From Saprospiraceae bacterium (GTDB lineage: Bacteria; Bacteroidota; Bacteroidia; Chitinophagales; Saprospiraceae): a stretch of DNA of 64,000 nt. The position numbers and the translations under genes were made by a program. A model generated the notes under the pieces. The model was not told where the DNA came from. It made no database searches and saw only the letters and a list, made by a program, of their open reading frames with translations. Each line of letters starts with the position of its first letter. Within the stretch, counting starts at the first letter, position 1. This document shows, one piece after another, positions 23,548 through 33,512 of this stretch. The stretch is from NCBI GenBank assembly GCA_028285545.1, contig JANQPA010000033.1:1-64000 (forward strand), in the 5' to 3' direction.

Positions 23548-24774
23548 ATGAAATACGCCATTCTTGTAAGTGTGATTTTATTTGCTGCAGTAACCATTCT
23601 TGCCGTCAATTTTCCAAGAACCAACGCTCCTGCTATTATTGAAAAGAAAGAAGAAAGGATTAATCCACATCTGAAGAAATTTATCCATGATTATGCTACC
23701 GAGTTAGAACATGATTTTTGGCGATCTCGTACACCCGGAGCTGCTATTGTAATTGTGAAAGACAGCACCGTGTTGTTGATGAGAGGCTTTGGATATAAAG
23801 ATGTCTATACCAGGGAAGGTGTGGATGAAAATACAGTCTTTAGATTGGCATCCTTATCGAAAGGTTTTGCAGGTATTTTAAGTGGAATGATGGTTGAAAA
23901 GGGATTCTTGAATTGGGAAGATAAAGTGATGAGTCATGTGCCCAAATTCCAACTAAAATCAAAAGATCAAACTTTCCAAACATTGGTTTCTCATATCCTC
24001 TCACATACTACAGGTCTTCCATATCATACCTATACCAACCTGGTAGAGGATGGAGTTTCCATGTCCCGGATCCTTCCTGAATTTGCCGACATTAGGCTGA
24101 TAGGAGAGCCAGGTGAGATTTACGCTTACCAAAATGCAGCCTATGGAATCATGGATCCTATCTTGGAATCTGCAGTGGGCAAACCTTATGCTAAATTGAT
24201 GGAAGATTACCTTTTCGATCCTTTGCATATGAAATCCGCCTCTACCTCATTTGAGGCCATCACCAGCCTTGATAATGTGGCTTTACCTCATAAAAGAAGG
24301 TCAGGAAAATTTGAACCAGACTTCATCACTAAAAAATACTATAATACTATCCCCGCCGGCGGAGTGAATGCCAGTATCTCAGATATGGCCAATTACCTGC
24401 AGCTACTTTTGGGTAACCGCCCTGACTTGATCTCCCCTGAAACACTTGATGAAGTTTTTACTCCTCGAGTGAATACCAATAACAAGCGCAGATATTTTCA
24501 CGACTGGCCCATGGTAGATGATGCTTTTTATGGTTACGGATGGAGGATTTTGAAAAGAGCTGGCCAAACCATTGCTTACCACGGAGGTTACGTCAATCGC
24601 TATCGGACCGAGATTGCTGTCAATCGAGATGATAAAATAGGTATTTGTGTCCTAACCAATGCTCCTACCCATTTTGCAAATGATGCCGTTCCTGATTTTT
24701 TTCAAAAATATGATTATTACAAAGATTCCATAGGTATTTGGGAAGCAGAATATATGGCAGATTTGGCTTATTAA
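23548..24774 (+). CDS. Serine beta-lactamase-like hydrolase (class C fold)
   Basis: A 408-residue exported enzyme. The ATG at 23548 is preferred over a TTG 15 bp upstream. A signal or anchor helix occupies about 1-22. The active site is complete: SxxK at S102-K105 (LASLSKGF), a YxN-type triad member in YAYQNAAYG (about 192-200) and a C-terminal HGG (AYHGGYVN, about 347-354) standing for KTG. This is the pattern of class C beta-lactamases, DD-peptidases and esterases of the AmpC superfamily. Peptide or ester hydrolysis is likely, true drug resistance cannot be inferred. It stands as a single gene after the palindrome at 23445. Confidence 0.88.
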   Translation: MKYAILVSVILFAAVTILAVNFPRTNAPAIIEKKEERINPHLKKFIHDYATELEHDFWRSRTPGAAIVIVKDSTVLLMRGFGYKDVYTREGVDENTVFRLASLSKGFAGILSGMMVEKGFLNWEDKVMSHVPKFQLKSKDQTFQTLVSHILSHTTGLPYHTYTNLVEDGVSMSRILPEFADIRLIGEPGEIYAYQNAAYGIMDPILESAVGKPYAKLMEDYLFDPLHMKSASTSFEAITSLDNVALPHKRRSGKFEPDFITKKYYNTIPAGGVNASISDMANYLQLLLGNRPDLISPETLDEVFTPRVNTNNKRRYFHDWPMVDDAFYGYGWRILKRAGQTIAYHGGYVNRYRTEIAVNRDDKIGICVLTNAPTHFANDAVPDFFQKYDYYKDSIGIWEAEYMADLAY

Positions 24775-24805
24775 ACATTAGTCATCCCGAATTTTAGGGA
24801 AGTAT

Positions 24806-24881
24806 GCACTTTTTAGGCCAACGGCCTAAAAAGTGCGAAATAAAGTAGAAATAAAGTAGAGATAAAGTAGAGATAAAATTG
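24806..24881. repeat. Hairpin plus 11-bp tandem repeats
   Basis: A perfect 14-bp stem (GCACTTTTTAGGCC at 24806-24819 with 24823-24836, 3-nt loop) is followed by about three copies of ATAAAGTAGAR. Outer bases GTCATCCCG (24780-24789) are partly complementary to the GCATGACGGGAT region near 24925, so the whole gap may fold. It separates the convergent hydrolase and thioredoxin genes. Confidence 0.65.
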
Positions 24882-25017
24882 TTTTAAGCATAAGGACAAT
24901 ATATTTCTACCTTACTTCGGCCCGCATGACGGGATTTATTTCAATATATTTCCCTTCATTTTAACTAATCTAATATTATTTGCTGGGCTTCAAAATTTCG
25001 GAATGATTCATGTTTAA

Positions 25018-26307
25018 TTATTTATCTGGAAAAATATTCGCCAACTCTTTTTCCAAATGATCAATCCCAATGGTACGTGCAACAATCTTGCCTTCTGGAG
25101 AAATAATCAGATAAGTCGGCCAGGAATGTACCCAATAATTGGAAGCAATAGAGCCCTTGGCTAATACTTGATTAAAAGGGGTATATATATGTATCCAATC
25201 CAGGCTGGCTTTTTCTACATGCTCCTTTGTCATGGAGATATTTGCATCGGCAGCGATACCAACAAATTGAGCTTTTGAATCATATTTTTTGTGCAATTCA
25301 ACTAGTTTGGGATGTTGGGCCATGCAAGGGGCACACCAAGTGGCCCAAAAATGCATTAATATGTAATCGCCTTGCTCATGAAGATTAAAATCATTGCCAT
25401 TAATGTCCTCTTGATGAATTTGTGGTGCATATAGACCAGGGAAACCACCAATTTTTTCTCTTTCTTTTACTTCGCCCAAATCTTCAAAAACCATTTCTTT
25501 TCCGGCCAGATCATTTTCAATAATTCTAATTTTGTGATCATTCAAATAGATGTTATAATCATAAGCATATCTCAGTGCTTTATCAAAACTTTCTCCGTAG
25601 GGCCAAATAAAAACATAACTATTACGATTGGGCCTGTTTAAAGTACCTTCTACTCTAATATTAAATTTTTTACCTTCTACCTCCAAGGTTCCCGAATACC
25701 ACTCATACAATTCGAAACCTAAATACAGTATGTTGTTTTTGTAATAACTACTATCTCTTTGAAACTCAAAAGGCTCAAATTTTCCTATGATTTGATCTTT
25801 TATAATTTTTCCATCTTGAGCAAATTCAAAGTTTAGCATCAACAAAGGGGACACGGCCTCCATTTTTTGATCAAAGGCCAGAGAAGTATCAAATTCAAAA
25901 TAACGTTCATCACTCAGATCCCCATTATTATTGGTATCTATAATGATGATTTTTTTATCATTTTTTAAACCACTCAAAGCATAGATGCTGTGTCTTAGTT
26001 TTTGATCCAGGTAAGAACCTTTTGGGAATTTTTTAGAATCAAACTCTTCCTTTGATAGTTCACCAGCCTTTAATAATTCATAGGAGCTCTGACTCTGACT
26101 TAAATCTAAAGCCCAAAGGCTGAAGGTATCCAAATCAGTCGGGATTCCTTCCAATGGTATGGTCTTGGATATAACAGGCTTAAGAAGCCTGTCTTGAACT
26201 CGGAATTCAGAAATTTGACTGCTTAAAGGAACACTAAGTTTTTTATTTTGAGAAAATAATGAAAAACTAAAAAAGAGGATACTTAAAAAGGGGATTAATA
26301 AGCGCAT
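25018..26307 (-). CDS. TlpA-like thioredoxin family protein
   Basis: A 429-residue exported protein starting at ATG 26307; an upstream in-frame ATG (26349) falls inside the palindromic repeat and is unlikely. A signal peptide (about 1-21) leads to a beta-rich N-terminal domain (about 25-275) typical of Bacteroidota proteins fused to a C-terminal TlpA/AhpC-TSA domain (about 285-425). The redox site is WATWCAPCMAQHP (about 318-330), with a cis-Pro in HSWPTYLI. It probably reduces or exchanges disulfides in the periplasm; the N-terminal part likely selects the partner. Confidence 0.85.
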   Translation of the reverse strand: MRLLIPFLSILFFSFSLFSQNKKLSVPLSSQISEFRVQDRLLKPVISKTIPLEGIPTDLDTFSLWALDLSQSQSSYELLKAGELSKEEFDSKKFPKGSYLDQKLRHSIYALSGLKNDKKIIIIDTNNNGDLSDERYFEFDTSLAFDQKMEAVSPLLMLNFEFAQDGKIIKDQIIGKFEPFEFQRDSSYYKNNILYLGFELYEWYSGTLEVEGKKFNIRVEGTLNRPNRNSYVFIWPYGESFDKALRYAYDYNIYLNDHKIRIIENDLAGKEMVFEDLGEVKEREKIGGFPGLYAPQIHQEDINGNDFNLHEQGDYILMHFWATWCAPCMAQHPKLVELHKKYDSKAQFVGIAADANISMTKEHVEKASLDWIHIYTPFNQVLAKGSIASNYWVHSWPTYLIISPEGKIVARTIGIDHLEKELANIFPDK

Positions 26308-26334
26308 AACGGGAGTATTAGTGATTAATTGATT

Positions 26335-26478
26335 CAAGTTGCCATGCAACTTGAGTATTAGGTAAAAAGTAGAAAGTAAAAGGACAAAATCAATTAAAAA
26401 ATCATTTGACCATCACTTGGGTAAAATCTTTCTACTTTCTACCTGTTACCTTTCTACTAGCAAGTTGCATGCAACTTG
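26335..26478. repeat. REP-like element, copy A
   Basis: A 144-bp unit bounded by two palindromes, CAAGTTGCCATGCAACTTG (26335-26353) and CAAGTTGCATGCAACTTG (26461-26478). The core has inverted GTAGAAAGTAAAAGG/CTTTCTAC words and a central AAAATCAATTAAAAAATCA. An inverted copy lies at 61554-61690 and fragments at 12353-12632. It holds no reading frame of note. Confidence 0.85.
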
Positions 26479-26525
26479 CCTTAATGTCTTTACTAATACT
26501 ATAATGCTAAATCCTTAAAAAGTAA

Positions 26526-29500
26526 CTACCGAATCAGCATCACATCGCCTGAAATGATCTCCGAATGCTCACCCACTTGGTCCCGATACGTTATATCCAG
26601 AAAATAAATATAAACCCCACTGGCTACCAACTCATTCCTTGTGCGGCCTGCCCAGGTGGCATCAGGATCCCGGCTTTCAAAGACAAAACCGCCCCAGCGG
26701 TCAAAAATGCGTAGTTGATAAGAGATAATCTGATAGTCGGGATGAACAATGGGCTTAAACCCATCATTGACACCATCTCCATTGGGTGAAAATACATTTG
26801 GAACAAAGATCTGAGCATCTCCACAGGTTACAAAACTGACATTAATAGAATCCATACTTACACAAATCCCATCATCAACTATTACGCTAAAAGTACCTGA
26901 ACTGTCAACAGTATAAGTGGAGCCTGTACTTCCGTCCTGCCATAGATAAGTGCCACTAACTGCACTACTTAGTACCAGAGGAGTTCCCTGACAAAGTACA
27001 GTGTCTCCTCCTAAATCAATGTTACCAGGTGCCTGGAAGTTTACATTCACTGAATCTGCGGCGAAGCAGTTACCTAGCCTTGCCTCGACCCAATAATTTC
27101 CTGAATTACTGACCTGAATGCTATTGTCAATACTAGATGTATTCCACATGAATTCATCTGCATTGGAGATGCTGGCTACCAGATTTAGGGTTTCGCCTTC
27201 ACAAGCTGTGAGATCCTGACCCAAATCTACAACAGGGGATGGGTTGAATACAATATTCACGCTGTCCTGACTGCTGCAATTTGCAAGAGAGGCAGTCACC
27301 TGGTATTGGCCGGTACGTGTAGCCTGATAAATTTCACCAATACTTCCATCCTGCCAGCTGAAACTAGCACCAGGGCTGGACACATTTAAGGTGACAACTG
27401 AATCTTCGCAGGAAGTTTGATCCGGGCCTAGTTCTACCATCGGAACTGGATTGAAGGTGATATTTACAGTGCGGCTATCTTCACAACCATTTAAATTGCC
27501 AACAGCTACCACTTGTTGGTTATTACTGACTCTAAATGTATTACCATTCTGTGTATTATTCCAAAGGTAAGAATCTGCATTTCCTATTGCCTCCAGAGTG
27601 ACTTCTTCCCCTTCACAAGCCAGGACATCATTTCCTATAGAAAAATTAGGTAAGGCTTTTATGTTTATTTGAATGGAATCACGGCTGTTACAACCATCTT
27701 TAGTAACATCCAGCCAATAAATACCTGCTTGACTAATGGTAAAATTATCGTTCCTACTTCCATCTTGCCATTGATAGGAATCTCCTATGCCTGGGAAGCT
27801 GAGGGTGAGCATGTTTCCATCACAGAAACTGGTATCCGCTCCCAAATTAAATTGTGGTAATGGATTGAAGGTAATATTTAGGCTATCAGAGCTGCTACAA
27901 TTATCACTGCTTACAAGCACTTTATATTGGCCACTTTGGGTGGCGGTAAGATCAGGTAGGTTAGAACCATCCTGCCATAAATAAGTAGCCTGTCCTGGTT
28001 GTTGAGCACTCAATGTCAAACTTTCATTTTCACAAAGAGTTGCATCACTGCCCAGGTCAATAATGGGCAAAGCCCGAATATCTACCTGGATAGAATCCCT
28101 AAAGCTACAACCATCTTTTACAGCATCCAGCCAATAAATACCTGCCTGACTAATGGTAAAATCATCGTTTGTGCTTCCATCCTGCCACAGATAATTATCT
28201 CCAATGCCAGGAAAACTAAGGGCAAGAATGTTCCCTTCGCAAAAGCTGGTATCCGCTCCCAGACTAAACTGTGGTAATGGATTAAAAATGAGATTTAGAC
28301 TATCTGCCACACTACAATTATTACTCGTTACAATAACTTTATATTGACCACTTTGAGTAGCAATTAAATCCGATTGAGTAGAACCATCCTGCCAAAGGTA
28401 GGTAGCAGGACCAGCCTGCTGTGCCGTAAGTGTAAGGCTTTCATTTTCACATAAAGTAGCATCGTTACCAATATCAACAATAGGTAAGGCTCGAATGGCC
28501 ACCTGGATGGAGTCTCTGAAATTACAGCCATTCAATGCCACCTCAAGCCAATATAAACCTGCTTGGTTAATTGTGAAATTATCTACAGCACTTCCATCCT
28601 GCCATTGATAGGTATCCCCAATACCCGGGAAGCTAGGGGCGAGCATGTTCCCATCACAAAAGCTGGTATCTGCTCCCAGACTAAACTGGGGCAAAGGATT
28701 AAAGGTCAGGTTCAGACTATCCGCTACACTACAATTATTGCTGGTAACAATAACTTTATATTGACCGCTTTGTGTAGCGATGAAGTCTGATTGAGTAGAA
28801 CCATCTTGCCAGAAGTAGGTAGCTGGACCAGCCTGCTGTGCTGTAAGTGTTAGGCTTTCACTTTCACATAAAGTAGCATCGTTACCAATGTCAACAATGG
28901 GTAAGGTTCGAATGGCCACCTGGATAGAATCACGGAAACTACATCCATCCTTGGCAATATCCAACCAATAGATGCCTGCCTGATCAATGGTGAAATTATC
29001 AGCTGTGCTTCCATCTTGCCAAAGATAAAAGTCGCCCTGACCTGCAAGATTAAGAAGCAAAGAGTTGCCATCACAGAAACTGGTATCCGCTCCCAGACTG
29101 AACTGCGGGATGGGGTTAAAAATAAATTGAATGCTGTCTTCTACTGTGCAAGATTCATTGGTTATGGAAACTTTATACTGACCTGCCTGGCTTACCTGAA
29201 ATTGTGGATTTGTGCTGCCATCATTCCATAAATAGGTATTATTCCCAGCAGTGTTTACATCTAGAGTGAAGGACTCTCCATCGCATAATGAAAGATCGGC
29301 ACCTAGTTCAAGATTGGGGGCTGCGATATAAGCAACCTGAATGGTATCCCTCTCTTCACAGCCTTGTAACTTTAAACTCACTGAATATTCCCCTGCCTGA
29401 TTAACCAAAAATGAGGGGTCCATAGAACCATCTTGCCAGGTAACTTCAAGACCTGCGGCTACACTGGCAACATTAAGATTTAACTCATTTCCATTACATA

Positions 29501-32500
29501 ATATGGTATCCGCCCCTAGGTTGGCCTCAAAATTTTCGCCTGCAATCACTCTGATGGTGTCCAAAATTTCGCAAGAATTGGCAAAGGTCACTCTTGCCCA
29601 CAAAGTTGTCTCATTAGCTACTGTAACTTCTGGACCGGTACTCCCATCTGACCATAAGTACTGTTCACCCGGACTAAAGCTGAATGCACTTATGGTTACA
29701 GGCATTCCATTGCAAATAACGGCATCCTCTCCTAAGAAGCCTACATCAGTAAAGGTTACTCTAGTATCAAAAATCCAACCGGTGTTCGAATTATTAATAT
29801 CTGTACTATGAACGCCGGCAAAGAAAGTTGCTCCTCCTTGAGCAATTTGATCCTGCATTTGAATAAAATCACCATTGACCGTTCCGTTAGCCATCTGAAT
29901 GGTAGAAGCAATTCCACGCTGTGTTGAGGACAGTTGGATGGGAGTGCAGTTATTACCTATTATCTGAAAATGTTCATTAATGGTTTGAGTGAGGCTGTGC
30001 TCCAGTTCATAGGACTTTCCTGGTGCAAAAATAAGCGTGTCAAATTCATGGACACCTGTTATCAGCCCATCGTTATTGAATTGTACGCTATTAAAAAAGG
30101 TGGATGTTGCATTGGAATTATCTGCATTGTCCAGACAACTTTGCCCATCCGTATTGGAAAATAAAATATTGTGATATTGTAGATCGCCTAAGGTGGATAA
30201 TCCGGTAATAGCACTAGTAAATTCTATTAAGGAGGTACCCGGATCGATTTCTACATTCCCTGCTCCATGTACTACTCTAAAAGGATAAGAATTACCTGAC
30301 TTTATACCCGTAACCGTAATATGAGAATTTCCTAGCTGAAGCTTCGCAAGATTGGCATAACTAACTATATTAATTTGGTTGGCTTCAATATCGAAATCGG
30401 CAGTTGTGAAATCACATTCTGAGAAAATGAGAGAATAGCAATTTAAAGGATCAAGTAAAGAATGAAAACCTGGTGATTCAAAACGCATCTGATTGATTAA
30501 AACCCCTTCCGTTAAAATGGTATGATCATTTCTGCCATGGAAATAAATAACTCCAATTTGACAATTTAAGCCCTGGTCCAGATCCAGATTTCCATAACAA
30601 CGAAGTTGGTCTATTCTAATCAGGGTGCCGGCAGGAATATTTTCCCAGGTCATATTCCTACAGTAATAAACATCCAAAAGGGCACCTGTAACTGATTGGT
30701 TTGGACCATTAAATGAATTTGCATCAAAAATGACATCATCATTCGGACCAGGGATACATTCCCCACCTGGCCCTCCACTAGACAAAGACCAGTGGGCACG
30801 ATCTTCCCAGTCACCCGTACCACCTACCCAAAAAAGAGTTCTGCTTCCACCTCCCATAATGATCCAGCCGTCATTATTTCCTAAATCAAGACTCTGCGAT
30901 GCCGTTGGAGTACCTGGTCCGATACTCTGAATATTTTCTATAGCCAGAAATTCCAGATTGGGATGGTCTTTATTGAGGTTCATCCTGGCTGGCTCTCCAG
31001 GGCCCCCCGCAGCCAATGTTATTAGACCATCGCAATTGCCGCTTCCAATTAAGGAGTCTATCTCTACGGTAATTCTGTTGGTCCATCGATAGGTAAAGCC
31101 AGGAGAGAGTCGGAGGGTATTAATTTTGACATCATTGTATAAAAAACCTCCCTGGCGGTATTCAACCGTATCAAATTCCACCGGCATGACTGAATTCCCG
31201 GTACGTGAGATATAGGAATAATCATTATCGAAAATAACCTTGTGGTATTGAAGAGGGGTGTTTCCAAAATTAGTCACCCTGCCAGTAACTTGTTTGAAAT
31301 AGATGGTCGAAGTTCCGGCATCGAAGGTTAGATTTTCTGAATTTAGACTCCAGGAGGGAATTAAATTGGCGTTTACATGCAGCGCCCAGGTTGAGGCGCC
31401 CAGAAAGAGACCTCTAACTCCCATAAGACTGGATTCAAAATTCCAGGATTCAACATATTGATCATTGGTTCTTAGAGTACCTGTTTGTAGAAAAATACTC
31501 AAGTTTACACGAAAAGAATCCTGTAAGATCCACTCTCCTCCATTTGCATTAAATTCTACTAATGAAGAGATCCAATGATTAGCCATGGTAATGGTTTGAC
31601 CAGCATTTTTTCCTTCAAAAAGGAATTGACCTCGAAAATCCATATTCATATTTTCCATGAAGGTCAGAGATCCATTTATATGAATGAACTTGTCATCTGT
31701 TGATCTGAAAACAGGCCTGCCGGTTGCTCCCATCCAAATCATGTCCCGGCAATATATATTTTCAGCATTGGCCATTACAATTTGCCCGGGAGCATTAAAG
31801 GAATTAACATCAAATATGACATTGTCTGTACTAGAAGGCACACAAGCTCCTCCAGGGCCACCACTGGTAAAGGACCAGTTCATAGGATCCTCCCAATTAC
31901 CTTGACCTCCAACCCAAAACAAATCTGCTACCGGACGGGCATTAATAATCCAACCGTCATTATTTCCAAGGTCGATGGCATTATCAGCAGTGAAACTACC
32001 TGTTCCGGCAGTATGTATATTATTGAGACTGACAAAATCTACAGCAATGGCGGCGGTAGTAGAAAAAGTGGCAAAATTGCCTCCAAAATCGCTTTTTAAG
32101 ATGATGGGGGCTACACAGGTTCCATTGGCAATCAATTGCTCCATCGTATAGGTGTGGGGAGCAAGAAAATCATACACTTTACCAGGACTTAAGCTTAATA
32201 CTTGGGTAGTAAAATCGTTTTCGAAACCATGATTGGTATTACAGGTTATGGAGTTAAATCTGATATCATCTCCCCCCAATAGGTTCAAACTAGTCCTTCC
32301 AATAGTACTTGAAAAAATAACATTATGAAAATCTAAGTCAGAATAATCAACTGTTAAGACTGCGCGATTCGAAGTCATGTCTATAGTAGAGGTTCCTGGA
32401 TTGATGGTAAAGTTTCCGGTAGGATGAATCCAAATACTGGGGCGAAATTCAAAGGTGTTTCCGTCTTTAAAAAATGGAGTGCCATTTATGGTGATGGTGG

Positions 32501-33101
32501 AATTACCAAAGCTAAATGAACCATCATTACTGACTTCCACTTCCATGTATAGAGCTTCTACCAATTGGTCATTAGTATTTACGTTTCCATTTCTCAGTAA
32601 AACTAAACTGTCTACACTTAAGGAATTGCCTAATATCCAACCACCGCTGCCATCAAAATATACACTTTCCCCTAAAGGATGATCGGCGGTGATAATATCC
32701 ATATCCGGCAAATTGGTGCGGAACAAAAAATCTCCTTTAAAATCCAAGGTCATATTTGGAATGAGAGTCATAGAGCCAAAAACATTAATGATTTGACCTT
32801 TAGTCCCTCTGAAGGTGGGATTATTTGTAGCTGCCGACCAGTCTATATTTAGGCAGAAAATATTATCTGCATTTATTGTTACAACCTGACCTGGTGCAGT
32901 GAAGGAGTTGGCATCAAAAATTACATTATCATTGGCTGAAGGCACTACGGGATGGGTTATTACACCACCAGAGGTAGTGGCCCAATTACTGATGTTAGAC
33001 CAGTTACCGTTTCCTCCAATCCAATAATAATCAACAGAATATAAATAGGAATTACAAAAAATGAATAAAATACCTGAGAGAAGGAGTTTTAAGGTGTTCA
33101 T
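26526..33101 (-). CDS. Giant secreted repeat protein with type B T9SS sorting domain
   Basis: A 2191-residue secreted surface protein. A signal peptide (about 1-22) is followed by three modules of about 370 residues that each open with a W-GG-GNW block (YWIGGNGNWSNISNW, near 26; LFWVGGQGNWEDPMNW, near 396; LFWVGGTGDWEDRAHW, near 757) and are rich in strands, as in beta-helical surface proteins. Residues about 1117-2085 hold fourteen Ig/PKD-like repeats of about 69 residues with LGxDxxxCxG and YLWQDGS signatures. The C-terminal 95 residues (VPNVFSPNGDGVNDGF, LRIFDRWGGFVFES, SGDVMLIR) are a CHU_C/type B sorting domain that sends it through the type IX system. Pairs of repeats form an exact 417-bp DNA period. 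An adhesin or motility-related role is likely. Confidence 0.92.
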   Translation of the reverse strand: MNTLKLLLSGILFIFCNSYLYSVDYYWIGGNGNWSNISNWATTSGGVITHPVVPSANDNVIFDANSFTAPGQVVTINADNIFCLNIDWSAATNNPTFRGTKGQIINVFGSMTLIPNMTLDFKGDFLFRTNLPDMDIITADHPLGESVYFDGSGGWILGNSLSVDSLVLLRNGNVNTNDQLVEALYMEVEVSNDGSFSFGNSTITINGTPFFKDGNTFEFRPSIWIHPTGNFTINPGTSTIDMTSNRAVLTVDYSDLDFHNVIFSSTIGRTSLNLLGGDDIRFNSITCNTNHGFENDFTTQVLSLSPGKVYDFLAPHTYTMEQLIANGTCVAPIILKSDFGGNFATFSTTAAIAVDFVSLNNIHTAGTGSFTADNAIDLGNNDGWIINARPVADLFWVGGQGNWEDPMNWSFTSGGPGGACVPSSTDNVIFDVNSFNAPGQIVMANAENIYCRDMIWMGATGRPVFRSTDDKFIHINGSLTFMENMNMDFRGQFLFEGKNAGQTITMANHWISSLVEFNANGGEWILQDSFRVNLSIFLQTGTLRTNDQYVESWNFESSLMGVRGLFLGASTWALHVNANLIPSWSLNSENLTFDAGTSTIYFKQVTGRVTNFGNTPLQYHKVIFDNDYSYISRTGNSVMPVEFDTVEYRQGGFLYNDVKINTLRLSPGFTYRWTNRITVEIDSLIGSGNCDGLITLAAGGPGEPARMNLNKDHPNLEFLAIENIQSIGPGTPTASQSLDLGNNDGWIIMGGGSRTLFWVGGTGDWEDRAHWSLSSGGPGGECIPGPNDDVIFDANSFNGPNQSVTGALLDVYYCRNMTWENIPAGTLIRIDQLRCYGNLDLDQGLNCQIGVIYFHGRNDHTILTEGVLINQMRFESPGFHSLLDPLNCYSLIFSECDFTTADFDIEANQINIVSYANLAKLQLGNSHITVTGIKSGNSYPFRVVHGAGNVEIDPGTSLIEFTSAITGLSTLGDLQYHNILFSNTDGQSCLDNADNSNATSTFFNSVQFNNDGLITGVHEFDTLIFAPGKSYELEHSLTQTINEHFQIIGNNCTPIQLSSTQRGIASTIQMANGTVNGDFIQMQDQIAQGGATFFAGVHSTDINNSNTGWIFDTRVTFTDVGFLGEDAVICNGMPVTISAFSFSPGEQYLWSDGSTGPEVTVANETTLWARVTFANSCEILDTIRVIAGENFEANLGADTILCNGNELNLNVASVAAGLEVTWQDGSMDPSFLVNQAGEYSVSLKLQGCEERDTIQVAYIAAPNLELGADLSLCDGESFTLDVNTAGNNTYLWNDGSTNPQFQVSQAGQYKVSITNESCTVEDSIQFIFNPIPQFSLGADTSFCDGNSLLLNLAGQGDFYLWQDGSTADNFTIDQAGIYWLDIAKDGCSFRDSIQVAIRTLPIVDIGNDATLCESESLTLTAQQAGPATYFWQDGSTQSDFIATQSGQYKVIVTSNNCSVADSLNLTFNPLPQFSLGADTSFCDGNMLAPSFPGIGDTYQWQDGSAVDNFTINQAGLYWLEVALNGCNFRDSIQVAIRALPIVDIGNDATLCENESLTLTAQQAGPATYLWQDGSTQSDLIATQSGQYKVIVTSNNCSVADSLNLIFNPLPQFSLGADTSFCEGNILALSFPGIGDNYLWQDGSTNDDFTISQAGIYWLDAVKDGCSFRDSIQVDIRALPIIDLGSDATLCENESLTLSAQQPGQATYLWQDGSNLPDLTATQSGQYKVLVSSDNCSSSDSLNITFNPLPQFNLGADTSFCDGNMLTLSFPGIGDSYQWQDGSRNDNFTISQAGIYWLDVTKDGCNSRDSIQINIKALPNFSIGNDVLACEGEEVTLEAIGNADSYLWNNTQNGNTFRVSNNQQVVAVGNLNGCEDSRTVNITFNPVPMVELGPDQTSCEDSVVTLNVSSPGASFSWQDGSIGEIYQATRTGQYQVTASLANCSSQDSVNIVFNPSPVVDLGQDLTACEGETLNLVASISNADEFMWNTSSIDNSIQVSNSGNYWVEARLGNCFAADSVNVNFQAPGNIDLGGDTVLCQGTPLVLSSAVSGTYLWQDGSTGSTYTVDSSGTFSVIVDDGICVSMDSINVSFVTCGDAQIFVPNVFSPNGDGVNDGFKPIVHPDYQIISYQLRIFDRWGGFVFESRDPDATWAGRTRNELVASGVYIYFLDITYRDQVGEHSEIISGDVMLIR
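28024..29274 (-). repeat. 417-bp coding tandem repeat
   Basis: Corresponding points fall at 28024, 28441 and 28858, exactly 417 bp (139 codons) apart, and the copies are nearly identical over long stretches. Each unit encodes two Ig-like repeats. More diverged repeats flank the block on both sides. Recent duplication or gene conversion within the gene is the likely cause. Confidence 0.85.
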
Positions 33102-33296
33102 GATTTTTTGGAGTTTTAAGCCGCTGTAAAATAAACGAGTATGAATTTATTAAAAAAAACATTGACTTAAAGAACGTAGAGAGAAAAAAATGTGATTACC
33201 TCAAGTGCTATTCTTAAATAAAATCCATGCAAAAGCCTGTAAAAAGCTCCACTTCTTTTTACTTTTATTCATTCTCAGAAATTTCATCCGTTATCT

Positions 33297-33494
33297 ATGC
33301 GTAAATCTATTATCTGGCTATTAATTTTTAGCCTTATTTTAATTCTTGCTGTTCTGGCTTTATTTTATTCTGGACCTTCCAAATCCTCCTTATTTGGTCT
33401 GCCCAATTGGTTAATTTACTTCTTTGGGGTGGAAGTGCTATTTTGTGTTTTTTATTTTTTATTTACTAAAAGCTACTGGACCACGGAAGAATAA
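33297..33494 (+). CDS. Small two-helix membrane protein, symporter partner
   Basis: A 65-residue protein with two hydrophobic helices (about 5-24 and 37-58) and a short charged C-terminus (KSYWTTEE). The symporter gene starts 18 bp after its stop. Small proteins of this size precede sodium:solute symporters in many bacteria (YhdT/DUF997-like and similar), where they are thought to act with the transporter. The specific family is uncertain. Confidence 0.75.
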   Translation: MRKSIIWLLIFSLILILAVLALFYSGPSKSSLFGLPNWLIYFFGVEVLFCVFYFLFTKSYWTTEE

Positions 33495-33512
33495 TAAACT
33501 GTTGAATGGCCT

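Noticed and set aside
26308-26349. Upstream start for the TlpA-like gene
   Set aside because: The ATG lies within the REP-like palindrome and would move the signal peptide 14 residues inward.
27000-29300. Long plus-strand frames opposite the giant gene
   Set aside because: They are antisense shadows of the repeat region; they repeat with the 417-bp period and have no protein-like features of their own.
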